From contig CAZKCM010000012.1 in NCBI GenBank assembly GCA_964551315.1, positions 17,626 to 81,625 of the forward strand: 64,000 nucleotides of DNA. The letters are read 5' to 3'. Origin of the DNA: Virgifigura sp964551315 (lineage in GTDB: Bacteria > Pseudomonadota > Alphaproteobacteria > Dongiales > Dongiaceae). A program made the translations under genes and the position numbers. This document shows, piece after piece, positions 52,804 through 61,569 of this stretch. Under the pieces are notes generated by a model, which made no database searches, was not told the DNA's origin, and was given only the letters and a program-made list of their open reading frames with translations. Each line of letters begins with the position of its first letter. The stretch's first letter is position 1.

Positions 52804-54408
52804 ATGGATGCGTCAACCGCGAGCCCGAAGGATATCGCGATTTCCTTGTCGGGCATTACAAAGCGGTTCCCCGGCGTCCTCGCCAATGATCGCATCTCGC
52901 TGACCTTCCGCCACGGCGAGGTCCATGCCCTGCTGGGGGAGAACGGCGCCGGCAAGTCGACCCTCATAAGCATCATCGCCGGCATGCAGCAGCCGGACGA
53001 AGGGACGATCGCGGTCGGCGGGGAGACCGTCCGGCTGTCATCGCCGCGCCACGCGCTCAAGCTTGGGATCGGCACGGTCTATCAGCACGTGCTTCTGGTC
53101 CCCAGCCTGACCGTTCTGGAAAACCTCATGCTTGGCTCCCCCTGGTGGCGCCGCTGCGACCCGAAAAGGGTTCTGCCCCGGTACAGGGAGTTGAGCAAGC
53201 TCCTGTCCGTGAACCTGGATCCCGACGCGCTGGTCGGGCGCTTGTCCCTCGGCGAGCAGCAGCAGGTCGAGATCATGCGCGCCCTTTGGCACGGCGAGCG
53301 GGCGCTGATCCTGGACGAGCCGACCTCGATGCTGACGCCCGAGGGCGTCAGAGAACTGGCGGCGGTCGTGCGCCGGTTGCGGGACCACGGCGTCGCGGTG
53401 ATCTTCATTACGCACAAGCTGCGCGAAGCCTATGAGCTGGCCGACCACATCTCGGTGCTCCGTCTCGGGCGCGTCGTCGGCGAGCTGCCGAAGCAACGAC
53501 TCACGGCGATGACCGAGAAGCAGGTGATCGATGACGTCATCGCCATGATGTTCGGTCGGGACAACCTGTCGAAGGACGCCGAAGCGGCTCTGGTCGGCGT
53601 GGCTTCCGATCATGACGATGTCCAACCGGTGGACCGCTCCGGTCCGCCCGCCCTTACGCTGCGCGACGTTTCGACCACCGGGCAGTTTGGCGAATGCCCG
53701 CTGCGCGGCGTCACCTTCGATGTCTGGCCCGGCGAAATCCTTGGCATCGCCGGGGTCGACGGCAACGGCCAGAAGCACCTGGCCGAGGTCCTCGCCGGGC
53801 AGCGGCCGGTATCGGGTGGATCGATCATCTTGAACGGCGAGGACGTCACCAGGCTGGGCGTGCCCGCACGGCGGATGCGCGGCGTGCGCTACATCACGGA
53901 CGAACGTCTCGGCGAGGGGACGGCGGCGGCGCATTCGGTCTCGGTCAATCTGGTTCTCAAGGAGACCGGGAAGCCGCCGTTCTGGTGGAAGGGCCTCACC
54001 CGGTGGGGCGTGATACACGGGCATGCGCGTGGCCAGATCAAGGCGCATGACGTGCGAACGCCGTCCGAGCACGCCCCGATCGGCAAGCTGTCGGGCGGCA
54101 ACATCCAGAAGGTGCTGCTCGCGCGGGAGCTGTCGCCCGATGCCAAGCTGGTCATCTTCAACAAGCCGACATACGGGCTCGACCTTCAGAGCACGAAATT
54201 GGCCCGGGAGCGCATTCGGCGGGGCGCGGGAGCGGAGAACGCCGCTTTGATCGTCATCTCGACGGAGCTCGATGAGTTAATGGAGGTCAGCCACCGGATC
54301 GCCGTGATGGATCGGGGAGAGCTCCGCGGGATCGTCGACAACAGGAAGGGCGCCGAGACCGAGATCGGTCTGCTCATGACCGGCGCAAGGGGCCCGTTGC
54401 ATGCGTGA
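52804..54408 (+). CDS. ABC importer ATPase, two fused domains (nucleoside/BMP type)
   Basis: This 534-residue protein starts at ATG 52804; the frame extends further upstream but without family similarity. The first domain has GENGAGKST, the signature LSLGEQQQVEIMRA and LILDEPTSMLTP. The second has a degenerate P-loop (GVDGNGQKH), LSGGNIQKVLLARE and a modified Walker B (LVIFNKPTYGLD), as usual for the weaker site in this family. It overlaps the first permease gene by 8 bases. Confidence 0.9.
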   Translation: MDASTASPKDIAISLSGITKRFPGVLANDRISLTFRHGEVHALLGENGAGKSTLISIIAGMQQPDEGTIAVGGETVRLSSPRHALKLGIGTVYQHVLLVPSLTVLENLMLGSPWWRRCDPKRVLPRYRELSKLLSVNLDPDALVGRLSLGEQQQVEIMRALWHGERALILDEPTSMLTPEGVRELAAVVRRLRDHGVAVIFITHKLREAYELADHISVLRLGRVVGELPKQRLTAMTEKQVIDDVIAMMFGRDNLSKDAEAALVGVASDHDDVQPVDRSGPPALTLRDVSTTGQFGECPLRGVTFDVWPGEILGIAGVDGNGQKHLAEVLAGQRPVSGGSIILNGEDVTRLGVPARRMRGVRYITDERLGEGTAAAHSVSVNLVLKETGKPPFWWKGLTRWGVIHGHARGQIKAHDVRTPSEHAPIGKLSGGNIQKVLLARELSPDAKLVIFNKPTYGLDLQSTKLARERIRRGAGAENAALIVISTELDELMEVSHRIAVMDRGELRGIVDNRKGAETEIGLLMTGARGPLHA

Positions 54409-55459
54409 CGCCATGAGGGACCGGGCGATGGCCGAAGCATTGTTGCGCCTTATGCGCATCCTCGTCCCCGTGGTGCTGGCGCTGATCGTCGGTGGGCTGA
54501 TCCTTTTGGCCTTCGGCAAGGATCCGCTTGCCTACTACGGCTATGTGGTAAAGCGCGGCCTGTTGAGCGGCACCGGGCTCCAATCATCCATCACGCGAAT
54601 GGCGCCGCTTCTGCTGATCGCCGCGGGCCTGATCGTCGCCTTCCGTGCCGGGCTGTGGAACCTCGGCGTAGACGGGCAGTTTCTGCTGGCTGCCGTCTGC
54701 GTGGCGGCGCTGGCCCCGCCGCTCGCGCGGTACCTGCCGTCGGCGCTGGTCTTTCTTGCCTGCTTTCTCGTCGCCGTTCTGGTTTCGGCGTCGTGGTCGT
54801 TCATCCCGGCCTATCTGAAGGCCAGGCACGGGATCAACGAGATCATCTCGAGCCTGATGATGAGTTTCCTGGGCGTCAGCCTGGCCAACGTCCTCGTCAA
54901 GATCCCCTTCAGCGATCCCAGCACGACGGTTCCGCAGACGGAGACGCTGGCGGTCGCGGACCGCTTCTCGCGGCTTGGCGACACCACCATTCACTGGGGC
55001 GTCCTGCTGGCGGTCGCTGCCGTGATTGCCGTCCATTACGTCATGGAACGCACGTCCTTGGGCCTGCGTCTCCAGATCGTCGGAAGCAACCCAAGGGCCG
55101 CCAAGCATGCCGGCCTGAATCTGGAGCTGCTGACCATCGTCGCCTTCGCCGTGAGCGCGGGGCTCGCCGGCCTGGGCGGCGCCGTCGAGGTGCTGGGCGT
55201 CAGGGGCACGATCCAGGCCGACTGGAATCCGGCATACGGCATCCTGGTGATCCCGCTGGTCTTCCTCGCCCGGTACAACGGCTACGGGGTGATCGGCTTC
55301 GTGTTCTTCTTCGCGGTCCTGATGATCGGCGGCGAAAGCGCGGCCCGGCGGCTGGCGGTTCCGCATTACTTCGTACTGGTCCTGGTGGCGCTGCTGATGC
55401 TGTTCCTCGCGCTGACCGAGTTTCTGGACCAGAACTGGCGGCGGCGAAAGGCGGGTTGA
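54401..55459 (+). CDS. ABC importer permease 1 (BMP/nucleoside type)
   Basis: This 352-residue protein has about 9-10 membrane helices and the family stretch FRAGLWNLGVDGQFLLAAV near residue 75. The ARHGINEIISSLMMSFLG loop is typical of the larger permease of BMP-type importers. Its start lies inside the end of the ATPase gene. Confidence 0.88.
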   Translation: MRDAMRDRAMAEALLRLMRILVPVVLALIVGGLILLAFGKDPLAYYGYVVKRGLLSGTGLQSSITRMAPLLLIAAGLIVAFRAGLWNLGVDGQFLLAAVCVAALAPPLARYLPSALVFLACFLVAVLVSASWSFIPAYLKARHGINEIISSLMMSFLGVSLANVLVKIPFSDPSTTVPQTETLAVADRFSRLGDTTIHWGVLLAVAAVIAVHYVMERTSLGLRLQIVGSNPRAAKHAGLNLELLTIVAFAVSAGLAGLGGAVEVLGVRGTIQADWNPAYGILVIPLVFLARYNGYGVIGFVFFFAVLMIGGESAARRLAVPHYFVLVLVALLMLFLALTEFLDQNWRRRKAG

Positions 55460-55462
55460 GAG

Positions 55463-56398
55463 ATGGAGGGCCTCTTCACCGATGTGTTCCTCGGGTCGCT
55501 TCTGTTCGGAGCGGTGACCGCTGGCGTGCCCCTGTTGCTGAGCGGTCTGGGCGAGCAGATTTCCGAGAAGGCCGGCGTGCTCAACATCGGGATCGAAGGG
55601 ATGATGTTGATGGGGGCCTACGCAGGCTTCGCGACGGCCTATCAGACGGAGTCCTTCGCGTTGGGGTTCCTGGCCGGCGGCCTTGCCGGCCTCGCGGCGG
55701 CCGCGGTGATGGCGGCGCTCTGCGTCGTGCTCAGCATGAACCAGATCGTCGTCGGAATCGCGATCACGCTGGGCGGCGAGGGGCTGACGGCATTGCTGCA
55801 CCACTTCCAGTTCAGCCGCAGCTACCCGCGCCTCGGCAGGGCGGACACGCTGGCGATCCCGGGGTTGAGCGATCTGCCGGTCGTGGGCACGGCGTTCTTC
55901 GATCGGAACCCGCTGGTCTATGGCGCCGTGCTGCTGGCCATCGCGATGGTCTGGGTCTTCCGGCGGACGCATATCGGGCTGAACCTGCAGGCGGCCGGCG
56001 ACAAGCCCGCGGCCCTGGACGCCGCCGGGGTCAGCGTCACGCTGACCCGGTCTCTGGCGGTGCTCAGCACAGGATTCCTGAGTGGTCTTGGTGGCGCCTA
56101 CATGTCGACGATCGGCGGCGGGCTGTTCCTCCCATTCATGACCGGCGGCGCCGGCTTCATCGCGATCGTCCTGGCGATGCTGGCGCGCGGCAAGCCGATG
56201 TGGGTGCTGTTCGGCGCCTTCCTGTTCGGCGGCAGCCTGTCGTTGACCACGGCCCTGCAGGTGGCCGGCGTCAACATTCCGACCGATGTCATCCAGATGC
56301 TGCCCTTCGCGATGGTGATCCTGGTTCTGATCGTCTTCGCAAGAAACAGCTACCTGCCACCGGCCCTGGGCAGCCCATACCATCGGGGCGCACGCTAG
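55463..56398 (+). CDS. ABC importer permease 2 (BMP/nucleoside type)
   Basis: This 311-residue protein has about 8-9 membrane helices, with the conserved SEKAGVLNIGIEGMMLMGAYAGF near residue 35 and MNQIVVGIAITLGGEGLT near residue 93. It starts 3 bases after the previous gene. Together with permease 1 it forms the heterodimeric channel. Confidence 0.9.
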   Translation: MEGLFTDVFLGSLLFGAVTAGVPLLLSGLGEQISEKAGVLNIGIEGMMLMGAYAGFATAYQTESFALGFLAGGLAGLAAAAVMAALCVVLSMNQIVVGIAITLGGEGLTALLHHFQFSRSYPRLGRADTLAIPGLSDLPVVGTAFFDRNPLVYGAVLLAIAMVWVFRRTHIGLNLQAAGDKPAALDAAGVSVTLTRSLAVLSTGFLSGLGGAYMSTIGGGLFLPFMTGGAGFIAIVLAMLARGKPMWVLFGAFLFGGSLSLTTALQVAGVNIPTDVIQMLPFAMVILVLIVFARNSYLPPALGSPYHRGAR

Positions 56399-56440
56399 AA
56401 GAGGACAGTAGGCCCCGGTTGCTCGAGAAGGAGAGTCTTC

Positions 56441-57265
56441 ATGTCGGATACGAAAGTCTACCTGCTTGACGGCGGTACTTTGGTGATTGACGGGTTCCAC
56501 GTGTTCTGGAACCGGGGGCCAGGCGGCGAGGTGCGCTTTCCCTGCTACTCCGTTCTCGTCGAGCACAAGGACGGCCTGTACATCTTCGATACCGGATACG
56601 ACCTCGATCACGTCAACCGTGTCCTGCCGTTCGAGAAGCCGATCCAGTCGAAGGACCAGACCATTCCGGGCGCGCTCGCTAAGATCGGCAAGCGTCCGGA
56701 AGACATCAACTACGTCATCAACTCGCACTACCACTTCGATCACTGCGGCGGGAACAAGTACCTCACGAACGCCTGCACGGTCTGCCACGCGGCAGAGCTC
56801 GAGGCTTGCACATGTCACCAGCCGTTCGAGCATCTCGGCTATTCCGACATGAGCTTCGCCCCGGATCTTGCGAAGAACCGCGCCGGACAGGGCGGGAACG
56901 GGTCCGGCGACGCCGGCGATCCGCCGCTCGATATCTACACGCCCAAGTTCGAAACCGTGACCGGCGACCAGGAGATCGCCAAGGGGCTCTGGTTGTTCGA
57001 GACGCCCGGCCACACGGCCGGTCACTACAGCATGATGGTGGAACTCGCCAACCGTCGGCCGATGCTGTTCACCGCCGATGCCTGCTACAGCCGGAAGAAC
57101 ATGGAGCTGATGTGCATTTCCAGCTTCCACCTGGATCCCACAGCAAGCCTGAAATCCATGCAGCGGCTGAAGGACCTCGCCGAGAAATACGACGCGGAGC
57201 TGTTCTATTCGCACGACGCGGAGTCGTTCAAAGACTACATCAAGGCGCCCGGGTACTACTCCTGA
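56441..57265 (+). CDS. 4-Pyridoxolactonase (metallo-beta-lactamase fold)
   Basis: This 274-residue zinc hydrolase has the metal motif NSHYHFDHCGG (HxHxDH, near residue 97), His in ETPGHTAGHY, Asp in FTADACYS and His in YSHDAESF. The N-terminus MSDTKVYLLDGGTLVIDG and FHVFWNRGPGGEVRFP are almost the same as my memory of the M. loti enzyme (mlr6805). It hydrolyses 4-pyridoxolactone to 4-pyridoxic acid. AHL-lactonase relatives share the fold, but the neighbours favour the B6 role. GAAGGAGAG precedes the start. Confidence 0.9.
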   Translation: MSDTKVYLLDGGTLVIDGFHVFWNRGPGGEVRFPCYSVLVEHKDGLYIFDTGYDLDHVNRVLPFEKPIQSKDQTIPGALAKIGKRPEDINYVINSHYHFDHCGGNKYLTNACTVCHAAELEACTCHQPFEHLGYSDMSFAPDLAKNRAGQGGNGSGDAGDPPLDIYTPKFETVTGDQEIAKGLWLFETPGHTAGHYSMMVELANRRPMLFTADACYSRKNMELMCISSFHLDPTASLKSMQRLKDLAEKYDAELFYSHDAESFKDYIKAPGYYS

Positions 57266-57304
57266 TGCGGCGCGCGGCCGAACAAGAAAGGGATGGTGCG
57301 TGAC

Positions 57305-58474
57305 ATGATCAAGAACCCTGTGATCACGCTGGCGGCCGGACCCGTCCAGGGATACCCGGAAGTGCTCCAGGCGATGGCGCGGCCGCTCGGCTACGACTAT
57401 GACCCCGCCTTCCTCGCGTTCTACGAGGAGGTGGCGAAGAAATGTGCGGCGGCGATGCGGGTGGAAGAGCCCGCGCTGATCATCCAGGCCGAGCCCGCCG
57501 TCGGGATCGAGGCGGCGGCGGCTTCCCTGATCTCGAAGCAGGATGTGGTGCTCAACCTTGCGTCCGGCGTTTACGGAAAGGGCTTCGGATACTGGTCCGC
57601 GCGGTACCATAAGGAGATGGTCGAGATCGAGGTGCCCTTCAACGAGGCGATATCGCCCGACGCCGTCGAGCGGGCCCTCAAGGAGCGGCCCGACATCTCC
57701 GTCGTCTCGGTGGTTCACCACGACACGCCGTCGGGCACCATCAACCCGCTGGTCGAGATCGGCGAAGTCGTCAAGAAGCACGGCGCCCTGCTTCTCGTGG
57801 ATGCGGTCTCGTCCTTCGGGGGCATGGATGTCCACCCGGGCGATTGCCATGCCGACGTGTTCATCACCGGCCCCGGCAAGTGCCTGGGCGGCACCCCGGG
57901 CGTCACGTTCATGGCCATCAGCCAGGCCGCCTGGGAGCACATGGAGAAGAATCCGGATGCGCCGCGGGCATCGATCCTCAGCCTGCTGGATTGGAAGAAC
58001 GCCTGGCGCCGCACGGAACCATTTCCCTTCACGCCCTCGGTGGCCGAAATCAGCGGCCTTTCCGCCGCGATCGACCGCTATCTCGAGGAAGGGCCGGAAG
58101 CGGTCTGGAAACGCCATGCGCTGACCGCGAAGGCGTGCCGCGCCGGGGTTATGGCCATGGGCCTGGAGCTGTGGGCCGCGCGCGAGGCCATTGCCTCGCC
58201 GACCACGACGGCCGTGCGGGTGCCGGACGGGCTTACCGATCGCCAGATCATCGAGACCGTTCGCAACGATTACGGCGTGACGTTGTCGATCGGGCGAGGG
58301 GAAACCCTGGGGAAGCTGCTGCGGATCGGCCATATGGGGCCGACGGCGGAACCGATTTATGCCGTCGTTGCCGTCGCGGCCCTCGGCGGCGCGCTGCGCA
58401 AGCTCGGCTTTCCGGCCGATCCGGCCACGGGTGTCGCCGCCGCCATGGCGGTGATCAACGACGCGGCCGGTTGA
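57305..58474 (+). CDS. Pyridoxamine-pyruvate aminotransferase
   Basis: The protein has about 389 residues. It converts pyridoxamine and pyruvate to pyridoxal and alanine without bound PLP. Segments NLASGVYGKGFGYW, VVHHDTPSGTINP, VDAVSSFGGMDVHP, TGPGKCLGG (Schiff-base Lys192) and the end SIGRGETLGKLLRIGHMG match the M. loti enzyme (mlr6806) as I remember it, with equal spacing between motifs. The start is uncertain: ATG 57293 would add four residues but has its AAAGGG too close. It lies 39 bases after the lactonase gene. Confidence 0.9.
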   Translation: MIKNPVITLAAGPVQGYPEVLQAMARPLGYDYDPAFLAFYEEVAKKCAAAMRVEEPALIIQAEPAVGIEAAAASLISKQDVVLNLASGVYGKGFGYWSARYHKEMVEIEVPFNEAISPDAVERALKERPDISVVSVVHHDTPSGTINPLVEIGEVVKKHGALLLVDAVSSFGGMDVHPGDCHADVFITGPGKCLGGTPGVTFMAISQAAWEHMEKNPDAPRASILSLLDWKNAWRRTEPFPFTPSVAEISGLSAAIDRYLEEGPEAVWKRHALTAKACRAGVMAMGLELWAAREAIASPTTTAVRVPDGLTDRQIIETVRNDYGVTLSIGRGETLGKLLRIGHMGPTAEPIYAVVAVAALGGALRKLGFPADPATGVAAAMAVINDAAG

Positions 58475-58550
58475 GGGTGGCCGGGTTCGTCGAAGGATTC
58501 CAGATTATCTGAGTCCGGGGGACGGGCGATCCGCCGGGCGGGGAGGGGCA

Positions 58551-60128
58551 TTGGAGGCGGATTATATCGTCGTCGGCGCGGGAACGGCCGGGTGCGTGCT
58601 GGCCGCGCGGCTGTCGGAGAATCTCGATGCCCAGGTGATTCTGCTGGACGCGGGCGGGGAGATCACGGATCCGGACGTTTGGGATCCTCTGAAATGGCCG
58701 AGTCTGCAAGGGCGGGCCTATGACTGGGGCTACGCCACCACCGCCCAGGCCCATTGCGCCGGCCGCTCCCATGCCTGGCCGCGGGGGCGCGGGATCGGCG
58801 GGTCGACCCTGATCAACGCCATGGCCCATGTTCGTGGCCATCCGGAGGATTTCGACCGATGGGCGCGGGCCGGTTGCACCGGCTGGTCATACGCCGACCT
58901 GCTTCCCTATTTCATTAAGTCCGAAACTTCACCGCATGGCCCGTCGCTCTATCACGGGACCGACGGTCCGATCCACCTGATCCAGCCAAAGGACCCGCAT
59001 CCGATCACGCGGGCCTATATGCAAGGCGCGGCGCTCTGCGGCCTCGACCCAACGAACGAGCACAACGGCGCGCGCATGACGGGCCCGACCGTGAACACCT
59101 TGACCATCAAGGATGGCAAGCGACAGACCGTGGCCGACGCCTATCTGACCGCCGATGTCAGGGCTCGGTCCAATCTGTCCATCCTGTCCGGCGCGCTGGT
59201 CGACAGCGTCGTTCTCGCGCCGGGAGGAGGGGAATGCCAGGGCGTTCGAGTCCTCGGGAAGGGCGGTATGGAGGAGATCCACGCCAACGCCGGGGTCATT
59301 CTCTGTGCGGGTGCGATCGGATCGCCGGCCATTCTGATGCGGTCCGGGCTCGGCGCGGCCGATGACCTGCACGCGCTCGGCATTGCCTGCCGGCAGGACA
59401 TGCCCGGCGTCGGCCGCAACCTGCACGACCACCTGCTGGCCGGCGGCAACGTCTACCGATCGAAGCGCCCCGTCCCTCCGTCCCGCTACCAGCACTCGGA
59501 ATCCCTGTGCTACATCGATGGTTCGGGGGCAAGCGCCGCACCCCAGATCGTTCTGGCCTGCGTGGTCGCGCCGATCACGACGGAATTCTTTTCCGGCCCA
59601 CCGGCGGGCGAGGGCTACACCATCATGTACGGTTTCACCCATCCGCGCAGCCGAGGGGAGGTCCGGCTTGTCTCGGCGGACGCCCGGGTCGCCCCGTCGA
59701 TCGATCCCGGTTATCTGCGCGAGGAGCACGACCGGCGCATCTACGAGGACGCGCTGGACTGGGCCCGCGCCGTCGGGGCCTCGCCGGCCCTGGATGATTG
59801 GCGCGCGGAGGAAGTCCTGCCGAGCGCCGAATATCTCGCGTCGCCTCTGGCGCTTCAGTCCTTCCTGGAACGGGCCGCCTATACCCATCACCATCCGGTC
59901 GGAACCTGCCGGATGGGGTCCGATGCCGAGGCCGTTGTCACCCCCGACCTTTCCGTGCGGAACATTGCGGGGCTTTACGTGATGGATGCCTCGGTCATGC
60001 CGTCCATCACCACGGGGCCGGTCAACGCCGCCATCATCGCCATGGCGGAGCGCGCAGCCGATCTGATCGGTGGCCGCACGCCGCTTCCACCAACCCGCCC
60101 CGACGTGCTGTGCGATGCCGGTTCGTGA
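58551..60128 (+). CDS. Pyridoxine 4-oxidase (GMC-family FAD enzyme)
   Basis: The protein has 525 residues and starts at TTG 58551 behind GGGGAGGGG. GMC features: YIVVGAGTAGCVLAARLSEN, GIGGSTLINAMAHVRG, and the active site YTHHHPVGTCRMG near residue 445. The second active-site position reads TTGPVNAAI, with Pro where most GMC enzymes have Asn or His. As I recall, M. loti pyridoxine 4-oxidase likewise has two His residues and Pro504 facing the flavin. With the aminotransferase and lactonase beside it, it should oxidise pyridoxine to pyridoxal with oxygen. Confidence 0.78.
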   Translation: MEADYIVVGAGTAGCVLAARLSENLDAQVILLDAGGEITDPDVWDPLKWPSLQGRAYDWGYATTAQAHCAGRSHAWPRGRGIGGSTLINAMAHVRGHPEDFDRWARAGCTGWSYADLLPYFIKSETSPHGPSLYHGTDGPIHLIQPKDPHPITRAYMQGAALCGLDPTNEHNGARMTGPTVNTLTIKDGKRQTVADAYLTADVRARSNLSILSGALVDSVVLAPGGGECQGVRVLGKGGMEEIHANAGVILCAGAIGSPAILMRSGLGAADDLHALGIACRQDMPGVGRNLHDHLLAGGNVYRSKRPVPPSRYQHSESLCYIDGSGASAAPQIVLACVVAPITTEFFSGPPAGEGYTIMYGFTHPRSRGEVRLVSADARVAPSIDPGYLREEHDRRIYEDALDWARAVGASPALDDWRAEEVLPSAEYLASPLALQSFLERAAYTHHHPVGTCRMGSDAEAVVTPDLSVRNIAGLYVMDASVMPSITTGPVNAAIIAMAERAADLIGGRTPLPPTRPDVLCDAGS

Positions 60129-60597
60129 GATCGGGTTGCCGGCCGGATTCCTGTCGGTCAGGCATGGCGTCCTACCGCGCATCTTGGCGGTGACCCTGAT
60201 GCTGGGCGGTTGCGCCGAGACGCGACAACTGCGCGATCCGGCGCCGGAGTCTGACACCGTCTTTCTCGAGATCCAGAACCGAACGGGCGGGCCGTTGCGC
60301 TGCGTAGTTGTCCTGGCGCATTTCGTTACCCGCGATCTCGAACCGATCCGTCCGAACGGAACGACGCGCCTCGGATTGTGGCGCGGCGGCGGACAAGGGG
60401 TGCTCGGCTTCGGCCAACACAAGGGCGAGCCGATGATGGTGGAGAACATCCTGTGTGGAGAGGCGGGGCGTTGGCAGGGAACCGCGACCGACCTGCCTCT
60501 GACCGACATCCGTTCCGCTCAAACCGATCGGTTTCTCGCGAGTTGCCGGCCCGGCGACCCTCGGCTTGTCTGCACGGTTTCGCGCACGGGCACCTGA
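60115..60597 (+). CDS. Putative lipoprotein of unknown function
   Basis: The protein has about 160 residues from the ATG at 60115, overlapping the end of the oxidase gene. Residues about 18-35 are hydrophobic and end in a lipobox-like LGGC (VTLMLGGCAETRQL), suggesting a lipid-anchored periplasmic protein. The mature part contains several Cys (LRCVVV, ENILCGEAG, ASCRPG, LVCTVS) that could form disulfides. I do not recognise a family. The start could also be GTG 60070. Confidence 0.5.
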   Translation: MPVREIGLPAGFLSVRHGVLPRILAVTLMLGGCAETRQLRDPAPESDTVFLEIQNRTGGPLRCVVVLAHFVTRDLEPIRPNGTTRLGLWRGGGQGVLGFGQHKGEPMMVENILCGEAGRWQGTATDLPLTDIRSAQTDRFLASCRPGDPRLVCTVSRTGT

Positions 60598-60855
60598 CCG
60601 GTAGAGCCGGGCGGATCCGGTGGCAACTCCCATTTGCCGATGCCGTGACCGCGGCCCCGGGCGGCGGATGCCTGCGTTGACGCTCGGGTAACGATGTAGT
60701 AGCGCTTCATCGAAGGCTGTCTTGAAGCGCCTCTCGCGAAGGGCGTCCCGGCATGCTGCTCAAGCGGATCACATCTCTCCGCGACCGGCTTCGCAAATCG
60801 GAGCACGAGGTCGCTGACGTGATCGCCGGGATGCCAACCCTTTGAAGGGGTAAAG

Positions 60856-61494
60856 ATGGCAGTGGCCGGAAATCCTGTGCTGAGCCGGCTTGCGGAGGCG
60901 TTCGTCATCCCCGTGGTGCGCACGTCGGAGCGCCGCCTCGCGCGCACCGCCATCGACTGGCTTGCCGAGGAGGGGTTTCGGACCTTCGAGATCACCATGA
61001 CGATCCCGGAGGCGATCGAGCTGATCGAGGAGACGGCCGGGCGCGGATTTCTCGTCGGCGCCGGCACCGTCCTCGATGCCGCAACCGCGGAGCGCTGCAT
61101 CGCCGCGGGCGCCCGCTACGTGGTCTCGCCAGCAAATCTGCCCCCGGTCGCCGCAGCCTGTCGGAGCGCAGGCGTCGTCTCCATGCTGGGTGCGCTCACC
61201 CCGACCGAAGTGGTGGCGGCGCTCGCAGCGGGCGCGGACGCGGTGAAGATATTCCCGGCGAGCAGCGTGGGCGGGCCCGCCCATATCAAGGCGCTGCATA
61301 CCGTCTTCCCGGACGCGACGCTGGTGCCGACCGGCGGCATCGACGTGGCGGACATTCCGGTCTATCGCGCCGCGGGCGCCGCGATCGTCGGTCTGGGCGG
61401 TAAGCTGGTCGATGAGGCCGCGCTGGCGGCAAACGATCGCGCCAAGATCGCCACGGTGGCCCGGCGCGTGCGCCAGCAGATCGAGCGCGCCTGA
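60856..61494 (+). CDS. eda: KDPG/KHG-type aldolase (class I)
   Basis: This 212-residue protein has the KDPG aldolase barrel: EEGFRTFEITMTIPEAIELIEE carries the general-base Glu, GRGFLVGAGTVLDAA follows, and the Schiff-base Lys lies in ADAVKIFPASSVGG near residue 131. PTGGIDVADIP is also typical. It cleaves 2-keto-3-deoxy-6-phosphogluconate (or galactonate) to pyruvate and glyceraldehyde 3-phosphate. It pairs functionally with the sugar kinase 75 bases downstream. Confidence 0.88.
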   Translation: MAVAGNPVLSRLAEAFVIPVVRTSERRLARTAIDWLAEEGFRTFEITMTIPEAIELIEETAGRGFLVGAGTVLDAATAERCIAAGARYVVSPANLPPVAAACRSAGVVSMLGALTPTEVVAALAAGADAVKIFPASSVGGPAHIKALHTVFPDATLVPTGGIDVADIPVYRAAGAAIVGLGGKLVDEAALAANDRAKIATVARRVRQQIERA

Positions 61495-61569
61495 ACAGGA
61501 GATACCGATCGTGAAGGCCAGCGCATTGCGACAAGGCCTCGCCGAACAGGGCAGCATCTGAGGGGGGCG

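Noticed and set aside
54584..58333. A 1249-codon open frame on the minus strand
   Set aside because: It lies antisense to five recognised plus-strand genes. Its translation is low-complexity and Arg/Gln/His-rich, as expected for antisense of high-GC coding DNA.
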